Shown here one piece after another: positions 35,926 through 42,920 of a stretch of DNA of 64,000 nucleotides; position 1 is the stretch's first letter, and each line of letters opens with the position of its first letter. Made by a program: the position numbers and the translations under genes. The DNA is taken from positions 1 through 64,000 of the forward strand of contig CALGDE010000143.1 of the NCBI GenBank assembly GCA_937883785.1, given 5' to 3'. This DNA is from an uncultured cyanobacterium. GTDB lineage: Bacteria > Cyanobacteriota > Cyanobacteriia > CACIAM-69d. The notes below the pieces were generated by a model. The model had not been told where the DNA came from. It made no database searches and was given only the letters and a program-made list of their open reading frames with translations.

Positions 35926-36080
35926 ACTATGGTCAACGTTTGAATGAGTAAAGTGGTCAGCGATCGCTGAGGATCATCGTTCGAAAAGCATTAGCGAAGT
36001 CAACAGTGCCGATTTGGATTAGATTGTGTGCCCCAAAATTGCACTGTTTTCTATTGAATTTCCATTGAATTGGCCGTAGT
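35926..36080 (+). repeat. Interspersed repeat family B, copy 2 (near full length)
   Basis: Starts ACTATGGTCAACGTTTGAAT and continues GGTCAGCGATCGCTGAGGAT, CATCGTTCGAAAAGCATTAG, GTCAACAGTGC. It ends CTATTGAATTTCCATTGAAT near TGGCCGTAGT. The ends are imperfect inverted repeats (TATGGTCAA at one side, TTGAATTGGCC at the other). The HIP1 octamer is in the conserved core. Confidence 0.75.
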
Positions 36081-36251
36081 GACACCTCTTCTCCCTCAAG
36101 CATGAAATTTTATCCTGAAGTTTTCAATTTATCCTGATTTTTTTGACCGCAGAAACCAGCCGATAGGGAGACGAAATAAGACTTTAGAAATTTGGAGTAA
36201 TATCCTAGAAGCCTGTATGAAAGTACCAGAATCAAGGGAATGAACAAACCT

Positions 36252-36452
36252 TCAGGCATCCCACTTCACTACTTTTTCCAAGGTTATTTTCCACAGGGAT
36301 TTATAAGATTCTTTATCGACAATGTAATCAATAATATCTGCCCTTGGCGTTGCTTTTTTATAGCGGTTGAAAGCAATTTCCCCTAGACGAGGTCGAATCT
36401 TCCCGTCTCTTTTAAGACTTGTCATCACCTCTACGGACAAGTTTATATTCAT
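36252..36452 (-). CDS. Small hypothetical protein, possibly a gene remnant
   Basis: A 66-residue, lysine/arginine-rich open frame with plausible composition (SLKRDGKIRPRLGEIAFNRY and YIVDKESYKSLWKITLEKV). It has no recognised domain, no convincing ribosome-binding site, and lies in an AT-rich patch between repeats. It may be a real orphan, or the tail of a lost gene. I cannot decide. Confidence 0.3.
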   Translation of the reverse strand: MNINLSVEVMTSLKRDGKIRPRLGEIAFNRYKKATPRADIIDYIVDKESYKSLWKITLEKVVKWDA

Positions 36453-36597
36453 TACCCAAAGAAAAACATCGCTTCATAAGTGTCTCTGCAGTATCTTAGC
36501 CATAGCCAAATGGATATGTTGTTGTCGGTCATCTCAACTCAAAGTCCACTTAAGTAGACTGCTGCTGGGCACTGATTTTGACAGCACTTACGCAAAA

Positions 36598-36775
36598 GCC
36601 CAAAGCCCCTCACCCTAAATCTCTCTTTCTGGGGAGGGGTACTTCGGACGAATGATCAAACGTTTGTCATTTTTCCTGGCTCCCCTTCTCCCTGGGGGGA
36701 GAGGAGTATGTCTTGGACGTAGTTGCAAGGGGGCTGGGGGATGAGGGCATTCGTTTTTTTCCTTAAGTCCTGTTT
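36598..36775. repeat. GC-rich palindromic interspersed repeat (CCCTCACCC type)
   Basis: Left end AAAGCCCCTCACCCTAAATC, inner arms GGGGAGGGG and TCCCCTTCTCCCTGGGGGGA, right end GGGGGCTGGGGGATGAGGGC, whose reverse complement resembles the left end. This kind of palindromic element is common between cyanobacterial genes. No gene is inside. Confidence 0.65.
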
Positions 36776-36817
36776 GAATGTTCTGAAGGGTGACGTTACA
36801 CATTGCCAATAGCAAAG

Positions 36818-36852
36818 CAGCCGTGGTCACAACGCCTTAGTGACCACGGCTG
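36818..36852 (-). terminator. Hairpin terminator after psbQ
   Basis: Perfect 13-bp inverted repeat CAGCCGTGGTCAC / GTGACCACGGCTG with a 9-base loop, 58 bases past the psbQ stop. The trailing minus-strand sequence CTTTGCTATT is only weakly T-rich. Confidence 0.65.
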
Positions 36853-36909
36853 GAAAAGCACCATGCTGCCAAGTTATTTCACTTTCAGGAAACCTTGTTC
36901 AGCCTTGAT

Positions 36910-37371
36910 TTAGGACAACTCTCCAGTGGGGCTGGAGGGAACCAAATCTAGAAACGCGTCTAGGGCAACGATCGCCTTTTCGTATTCTTTCTCTGCGTCA
37001 ACATAGTTAAAACGCCCAGCAGCTTCATCCATAGCTAACAGGCTCTCAAATAAATCGCCAGTGGCTTTGGCGGCAAGCTTTTGTTGGTCTTTCGGCAGGT
37101 TTCGGCTAACCCGTGCCATACGCTCACGCAGTTCCCCTAAGGGACCGTGGACAAAGGTTTGAATATCACGCCACTTTTTCTTGGCAAAGGCAGGTTCCAC
37201 CTCTGGGAAGCGATCGCGCAATTCCACCACCGCCGGGACGTAAATTTCTAAGTTTGCCGCTTGGGCTGCAGCCTTTGCTGCTTCGGCAGCACTATCAGCA
37301 CTGCTGCACCCGACGACGACGGTGGCGATCGCCCCAATCAAAACCATTAACCAAGCCCGCACTCGAATCAT
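36910..37371 (-). CDS. psbQ: Photosystem II extrinsic lipoprotein PsbQ (CyanoQ)
   Basis: A 153-residue lumenal lipoprotein. A signal peptide with lipobox VVVGC puts the lipidated Cys at residue 22. After an Ala-rich stretch comes the four-helix bundle typical of PsbQ, with KKWRDIQTFVHGPLGELRER (about residues 65-84) as the best family marker, then DLFESLLAMDEAAGRFNYVD. CyanoQ binds the lumenal face of photosystem II near CP47/PsbO and stabilises the water-oxidising complex. The gene is monocistronic with a hairpin at its end. The upstream gene on the same strand is the CHASE2 cyclase, 230 bases away, with no evident functional link. Confidence 0.9.
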   Translation of the reverse strand: MIRVRAWLMVLIGAIATVVVGCSSADSAAEAAKAAAQAANLEIYVPAVVELRDRFPEVEPAFAKKKWRDIQTFVHGPLGELRERMARVSRNLPKDQQKLAAKATGDLFESLLAMDEAAGRFNYVDAEKEYEKAIVALDAFLDLVPSSPTGELS

Positions 37372-37602
37372 AGCTATCCCGCTGGTCTATTGATCTGTTA
37401 ACAAAAATTATTTAATCCAGATTATCTAAAATCGGGCAAATAAAGGGCAATTAATTGGGAATTGGTGACGAAAATTGTGGGTGGTGAGCACAGCTACGGT
37501 GCTGACCGAAAAAAGTGCTGGCAAAATTCACCAGCAGTAGGGCGGGAAACACAACACAGAGGAAGGATGCAGGAAGTTCCAGCAGAGCTATCCAACGAGC
37601 GC

Positions 37603-40005
37603 CTACGAGCTGATTGTGGTGGGCATCGCGCGGTCATAGCAGGACTTTAGCCAGCGATCCAGGGCGGGGGGCTTGGCGGTGAAACGTACGGTAAATCCTA
37701 GGGTCTTGGGATCAGAGCCGTTAATGTTGCCATTAGTGCTGCCATTAGTGCTGGTATTGGGGCCGACAGTCACAGCGGTGACTTTGCCGTAAATTTCGCG
37801 ATCGCTTTCGCCCCAGTCGTCCATTATTGCGTCGCTACCGGCATCCACCACCATTTTGATATTGCTGCGATCCCCTGGCAGCCGCACCCCATTAGGGTCA
37901 CTATCGTCCACCACAGACCCAGGCACCAGCTCAATTTCTGCCCCTTTGTCGGATAGGGCCATGATTTCTGCTTCGTAATGGCGATCGCCCACATGTTTGC
38001 CATCTAAAAGCTGATAAGTAAGCAAAATCGGCAACGCCAAGGGTACAAACTCTTCGTCCTCCGACGCCAGCGATAAATTGTAGGAACCACCAACGCCGCT
38101 GATCTCGTAAATGGTCATTGGCTGTTTCACCCCCTTCGGCTGCACCTGCTGGGTGCTGCGAACCTGAGCAAAGTCCTCGCCCCCCGCCATATTCAAGGTT
38201 TCCTCGGTAATTAAAATTTGACCGCCAATGGTATATGACTCCACCCGATAGGTCAGGTTCATGGCTGAACCCACCGCGCCGTACTTGGTGCGCTTTTGGG
38301 AGCCGATATTGCCCACCACCACTTCTCCGGAGTGAACGCCGATGCCCATTTGCAAAGGCTGGTGCCCCATGGCAACCATTTTTTCGTTCACCGGCTTCAT
38401 GGCCCGCTGCATGGCGATCGCGCAGGCTAGCGCTCGTTGGGCATCATCCTCTCGGGCAATAGGAGCACCAAAGAACACCAGGATGCCATCCCCCATAAAC
38501 TCGTCAATGGTGCCGTTATGGGCGGTAATGGCATCAGCCATATGTTCCAAATACAGGTTTAGAATTTCGATTACTTCCTCGGGAGGCAGCCGCTCGGCGG
38601 TGGCGGTAAAGCCCCGCAGGTCCGAGGTCAAAATAGTAATGTTGCGGCGATCGCCCCCCAGGCTGGCTCCTTCGGGGTTTTCCAAAATGGTGGATACCAC
38701 TTCGGCGGTGAGATAGCGCCCAAAGGTTTCACGGATTTTGCCAGCGCTTCGAGCCAAATACATGCCCACCCCGGCAGCTCCCAGCACATAGCCTGCCACC
38801 GGAGCCTCCAGAGGAATCCACAGCCCGCTATTAAAGGCAATAATCGTGATGCCAAACAGGGTTCCAAGACTGCTAGCGATGCCAATGCCCCCCAACACCA
38901 AAATCATTTGCTTATTGTCCGGCAGCCGTAAAATCCAGGTCAGGGTAGAGCTCACTAAAACCCAGAAAATAACCCACAGGTGCTCTTGCCACTCCGCTAG
39001 GGAACGAATCATGGTGCGATTGTCCAAGGCGGCGCTAATGATCTGGCTGGTTAGATGGGCATGAATTTCCACCCCCGGCGTTTTTTTCGCCAGCTCTAAC
39101 CAGCCGCCGCTGTAGGGGGTAAATAGGAAGTCTCCCGCGCTTTCTGCGGTACTGCCAATCAAAATAATGCGATCGCGAGCCCAGTCATCGGGCACCGTAC
39201 CGTCCAGCACATCCGCCATGGACACCACTTCAAAGGGCTCTTCCGCATCGCGATAGTTAATCAGCACCTGGAAGCCGTCATCTTCCGCGCGAATATAGCC
39301 ACCGTCATCGCCCTGGAATGGCCAAAATTCCACCTCTCCTAAGCGCAGCCCCCAAGGGTCAGTGGTTTCAATGGTTTCTAAATTTACGCCCTCTTCTATC
39401 AAATAAGAAAACGCTAAATAAGCGGCGAAACTATATATCTGCTCGCCCTTCACATTGTTGGCGTAAATAAACCCTCGCCGCACTTTGGTATCGCCGTCTT
39501 CGAGCAAGTCGTTCATGGCCACCTGCTCCTTCTCTTGAAGGATCGGCGGCGGCGCCACCCGTTCCCGTTCATTGTCGCCAATAATTTTGACAATCCCCAC
39601 CACGTTATCTAGGCGCCTAAACACCTCATCGAGCCGCTTAGAATCTTCCCCCGTTCGCACATCGCGGGTTCTAACGTCGCGGTAAATATCCAAGCCGATC
39701 ATCCGAGGCTCCATCGCCGCCAGCTTATCCAGCAAATCCGCATACACGTCGTCAGGCACAATGCTTTGCCCAATTTGCTGAAGGGACCGGTCGTCAACGC
39801 TCACAATGGCGATGCGATCGTCCTTTTCCTCTTCGGGACGCTGGCGCATCAGCCAATCATAAGCGCTCCATTCTCCCCCCTGTAGTAAGCCAGAGTGGTG
39901 CGCCCCAAAAACCAGCCCGGAGGCAATGGGAGCAACCACCAGAATGCCTCGACAGCTCCATAGCCAACGCTGGAGGGTTTTAGTTAGGCTTTTCCGGCGG
40001 GACAT
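37603..40005 (-). CDS. CHASE2-domain class III nucleotide cyclase (possible guanylyl cyclase)
   Basis: An 800-residue membrane protein. TM1 (about 18-36) precedes an extracytoplasmic CHASE2 domain (about 40-330). Three further hydrophobic segments (about 335-420) lead to the class III cyclase domain (about 450-640). Metal-binding Asp462 (LTSDLRGF) and Asp506 (FMGDGILVFFG) are present, as are the transition-state Asn and Arg (SAMNLTYRVES). The purine-selecting position, usually Lys in adenylyl cyclases, is Glu502 (IDEFMGD). Glu is typical of guanylyl cyclases, and Synechocystis Cya2 is a precedent for a cyanobacterial one. The C-terminal ~150 residues look like a beta-barrel (LPILLTYQLLDG, then ALSDKGAEIEL), perhaps PilZ-like without the RxxxR motif. 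An Asn/Gly/Ser-rich insert follows. Confidence 0.85.
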   Translation of the reverse strand: MSRRKSLTKTLQRWLWSCRGILVVAPIASGLVFGAHHSGLLQGGEWSAYDWLMRQRPEEEKDDRIAIVSVDDRSLQQIGQSIVPDDVYADLLDKLAAMEPRMIGLDIYRDVRTRDVRTGEDSKRLDEVFRRLDNVVGIVKIIGDNERERVAPPPILQEKEQVAMNDLLEDGDTKVRRGFIYANNVKGEQIYSFAAYLAFSYLIEEGVNLETIETTDPWGLRLGEVEFWPFQGDDGGYIRAEDDGFQVLINYRDAEEPFEVVSMADVLDGTVPDDWARDRIILIGSTAESAGDFLFTPYSGGWLELAKKTPGVEIHAHLTSQIISAALDNRTMIRSLAEWQEHLWVIFWVLVSSTLTWILRLPDNKQMILVLGGIGIASSLGTLFGITIIAFNSGLWIPLEAPVAGYVLGAAGVGMYLARSAGKIRETFGRYLTAEVVSTILENPEGASLGGDRRNITILTSDLRGFTATAERLPPEEVIEILNLYLEHMADAITAHNGTIDEFMGDGILVFFGAPIAREDDAQRALACAIAMQRAMKPVNEKMVAMGHQPLQMGIGVHSGEVVVGNIGSQKRTKYGAVGSAMNLTYRVESYTIGGQILITEETLNMAGGEDFAQVRSTQQVQPKGVKQPMTIYEISGVGGSYNLSLASEDEEFVPLALPILLTYQLLDGKHVGDRHYEAEIMALSDKGAEIELVPGSVVDDSDPNGVRLPGDRSNIKMVVDAGSDAIMDDWGESDREIYGKVTAVTVGPNTSTNGSTNGNINGSDPKTLGFTVRFTAKPPALDRWLKSCYDRAMPTTISS

Positions 40006-40454
40006 AGACAGTTCCTGGTGGCTTGGGGACGACTAATCTGCGCTGATCGTAACTGTTGGGTTATGGCGATCGCCAATCCTTACGCCTAACTAGCCCCTAG
40101 ATCAGTAATGGTGTAACAAATCCACGTTTGCCGACCCCCAAAGCCAGCCCGTTGGGCAGTTCGTTAAAAAGCCCCCTTGATAACGCTAATCTTGCAAGGG
40201 TTTTGGAGAGCAACGAAATCAATAGGGTTTCAGCGATCACTTTTAGATTCTGTACAATCCTTGAATCCCTGAAAGTCCCATGCTGTTGTTGGCACCTCCA
40301 GAGTGCTTCCACCCCCTCTACAGGATTAGCGTGTTGAGAAGGGAGGTGAATTTAGTCCACATTGTCGCTGTGCATGATGTGGGCGATGCCCTTCCAAGCC
40401 CTTCCATGCCCTTCCAAAGCCTTTCTGAAAGGATCAACTCAAGACTTAAATCAA
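40006..40454. other. 449-bp intergenic region with a ~10-bp tandem repeat
   Basis: It lies upstream of the cyclase gene and downstream of the second surE. TGCCCTTCCAAGCCCTTCCA is followed by further TGCCCTTCCAA units at 40387-40420. No gene is supported. Confidence 0.5.
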
Positions 40455-41162
40455 CTAAATACTTAATTGCGTAATGGCAATTTTGCCGCCAAAGCACGCG
40501 CCCACATCGGTGCCAGGGGTGACTAGGCGATCGCGATAAACGCTCGTTGCCACATAATCCCCCGCCGAATTTTGGCAGTAGTCCAGAGGCATGATGTCCT
40601 TAGACGGCTCGCAAAAAAACAGCTCCGGCAGCGGGCTATCGGGATCCAGGTGAGGATAATTTACGTTCCAAAAATGGTATTTCGGTAGCGATCGCCCCAT
40701 CAGTTCTTTCACCACCGCCGTGGTCCACCGTTCCACCGTGGGCCAATGGATAGGGCGACCGTGAATATATTGGGACAGGGCGATCGCGGGCTTTCCATCA
40801 ATTACCCCCTGACGCGCCCCGGCAACAGTGCCCGACACAAACTGGTCCACCCCCATATTGCCACCGGCATTGATCCCAGAAATCACCCAGTCGGTGTCCG
40901 GCGCAAAGCTGCGTAATCCAATGCGGGTACAGCTGGCGGGGGAACTAAATACAGCGTGGGCACTGGTGGCAGGCTCATGGTTGCGCGCTTCCACCCGAAT
41001 CGGTTCCTCACTAATAGCCCGGTGTCCACAGCCAGAATATTGTTCATTGGGAGCAGCCCAGTGTAGCTCGTGGTCTCCTTCCAAAGCCTGGAGCGATCGC
41101 GCCAAAGCCCGAATACCGGGCGCATCAATGCCGTCATCGTTAGTCAATAAAAATCGAGTCAT
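40455..41162 (-). CDS. SurE-like 5'/3'-nucleotidase (second paralogue)
   Basis: A 235-residue SurE family protein. Metal-binding NDDG is at residues 8-11 (FLLTNDDGIDAPGI), and SGINAGGNMGVDQFVSGTVA with the following GARQG supplies the other conserved active-site residues. It should therefore be an active nucleotidase/phosphatase, but it is shorter and clearly different in sequence from the SurE at 15554-16369. The C-terminal third carries a short Cys- and Tyr-containing stretch (FCEPSKDIMPLDYCQN) not seen in the first copy. Having two SurE proteins is known in some cyanobacteria and plants. Their division of labour is unknown. Confidence 0.88.
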   Translation of the reverse strand: MTRFLLTNDDGIDAPGIRALARSLQALEGDHELHWAAPNEQYSGCGHRAISEEPIRVEARNHEPATSAHAVFSSPASCTRIGLRSFAPDTDWVISGINAGGNMGVDQFVSGTVAGARQGVIDGKPAIALSQYIHGRPIHWPTVERWTTAVVKELMGRSLPKYHFWNVNYPHLDPDSPLPELFFCEPSKDIMPLDYCQNSAGDYVATSVYRDRLVTPGTDVGACFGGKIAITQLSI

Positions 41163-41367
41163 AGCTGGGGAAGATACACCAACACAAGTACGCAGAAAAA
41201 CTGAACCGCTCTACCAGCTAGTTCTACCAGCTCAGACCGCTAATTTTCCTTAAGTCCTTGTTAACGCCCAACGTGAAAGATAGTTTGCAGGCTCTAAGGC
41301 TCGTCAGTCAACGGGCTAACGTTAACTGCACATCTGCTATTACACCTGCTGCCAAATGAAGAACTCG

Positions 41368-42111
41368 CTAGCTGGCTACGCTGAGCGATCGCACCGGCAC
41401 CCCTTCATCCAGGGCATCCACATTTAAGCGATATCCCACATTGCGCACCGTTTGGATGGTGTTGGGCTGCCGTGGCTCGGTCTCAATTTTTTTCCGCAGA
41501 GACAAAATATGAGTGTCCACCGTGCGGGGATTATCAATACTATCTGGCCAAGCACGATTTAAAATCTCTGACCGACTCAAAGGCATTCCCCCCGACTGGG
41601 CCAAAGCATAAAGCAAGCTGAACTCCTGAGGCGTCAGTTCAATGGACTCACTGCGTAACCACACCCGCCGCTGAATTAGATCAATGCGTAAAATTCCATA
41701 ATCCAAATACGCCGGTGCCGTTTGACTCTTACAGCGCCGAATCAAGGCTCGCAGCCGCGCAAACAACACCCGCTCCCCGAAGGGTTTCGTCAGGTAATCG
41801 TCAGCCCCCGCCTCTAAGCCGCGCACCACATCGGGCTCTTCCGTGCGAGCGGACAACATTAGTACCAACGCCGACTGAGTTTGTTGAATCCACTGACAAA
41901 ACTCAAAAGCGTTACCTTCAGCGATATCCGCGTCTAAAATCACAACGCTTGGTCGCATCTGCATCAACATATCCCGAGCGTGCTGCAACGTTGACGCGGA
42001 ACACACGTCGTAATTGAGCTGCTGCAGACGCCAACTCAGATGCGATCGCAAATGGGGATTGCCTTCAACAATTTGAATGCTTACGGGTGCCACGATATTC
42101 TCCACCACCAA
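41368..42111 (-). CDS. OmpR/PhoB-family response regulator
   Basis: A 247-residue regulator. The receiver domain (about residues 9-125) has the phosphoacceptor Asp in VVILDAD, the switch Ser in VLMLSART and the Lys in DDYLTKPF. The acidic pocket is odd: IVEGN has Glu followed by Gly, where two acidic residues are usual. The C-terminal winged helix (about 138-235) reads IELTPQEFSLLYALAQSGG, ILNRAWP and VDTHILSLRKKIE, typical of PhoB-type DNA-binding domains. No kinase gene is adjacent. It may pair with the orphan kinase at 5.7 kb, but nothing in the sequence shows this. Confidence 0.88.
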   Translation of the reverse strand: MVVENIVAPVSIQIVEGNPHLRSHLSWRLQQLNYDVCSASTLQHARDMLMQMRPSVVILDADIAEGNAFEFCQWIQQTQSALVLMLSARTEEPDVVRGLEAGADDYLTKPFGERVLFARLRALIRRCKSQTAPAYLDYGILRIDLIQRRVWLRSESIELTPQEFSLLYALAQSGGMPLSRSEILNRAWPDSIDNPRTVDTHILSLRKKIETEPRQPNTIQTVRNVGYRLNVDALDEGVPVRSLSVAS

Positions 42112-42485
42112 GTGGGACCAGCCAGGGGAAACGGTTCAACGAAATACCAAACCAAAACGACGAAGCCAGAGCCTTGCAAAATCAGATGTGCCCAACACAG
42201 TGATTAAGTTTGGGCAAGTTGCCCCACAGAAGCAGCGCAGCTTACACAACAACCAAGCAATGTGTGTGTTCAATTCATGGCAGTAACTTTCGATGATCCC
42301 CCTTGCCAATGGCTAACGGGGTGGACCTAATTAAGGTGCTGCTGAGTTAAACAAAACAGGTTTGGAGCTAGGCATAAGCTACCAAGGGGCTTGTCAAGAT
42401 TTTGTAACTCAAGTTACGCAACCTGATTTGATTACCCAATTCGATTGGATTTTCTTAATGTTTTCTACGGTATTGAAGAATAATT

Positions 42486-42537
42486 TTTGCCTGATTTATT
42501 TGCCTGATTTATTTGCTTAATTTATTTGCTTGACTGA
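42486..42537. repeat. Four 13-bp tandem units
   Basis: TTTGCCTGATTTA, TTTGCCTGATTTA, TTTGCTTAATTTA and TTTGCTTGACTGA, in the 809-bp gap between the response regulator and the SLH gene. A similar duplication (AAATTCTTTGGAAT, twice) is at about 42778-42807. The gap holds no credible gene. Confidence 0.75.
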
Positions 42538-42652
42538 CCCACTTCATTCACATGCACTGCTTCTGGAGATAACAGCCTGGTCATCTTTAGTAACAACCAG
42601 TGGATAGGGCAAAGAAGCAGCGGCTATAGTTGGCAAAGCCTGACAATAGTAA

Positions 42653-42790
42653 CTAGGGGCACGTCATTAACTGGTTCCAGAAGCTTAGTGCAGCGGGGAA
42701 CAGCGCCTTTTTAAGGTCTTTTTAAAGCCTTTTTAAAAATAAGTTAGGGGCTGAAAATCCTGTGGCACAAGACCTTAAATTCTTTGGAAT
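42653..42790 (+). repeat. Interspersed repeat family A, diverged copy
   Basis: Starts ACTAGGGGCACGTCATTAAC, has the AGAAGCTTAGTGCAGCGGGG and TTAGGGGCTGAAAATCC blocks in family order, and then loses similarity. The interior is expanded by a CTTTTTAAGG-type stutter. Confidence 0.5.
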
Positions 42791-42920
42791 GAAAATTCTT
42801 TGGAATAGAGACTATTGAACATTAATGGCAACAGCGCCAAAAACCACAGATAGAGCTGGCAAAGAAGCCTGATAGAACGGGCGTCTAAAGGATCTTGATT
42901 TAAAGGATATCTACACCCCC

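Noticed and set aside
30042-40005. A complete Pycsar system made of the PycTM-like gene and the CHASE2 cyclase
   Set aside because: The two genes are 7 kb apart with unrelated genes between. The cyclase has CHASE2 and multiple membrane spans and does not look like PycC.
42486-42537. CRISPR-like array
   Set aside because: The 13-bp units are contiguous with no unique spacers. The same is true of the array at 54866-54929. No cas genes are in the window.
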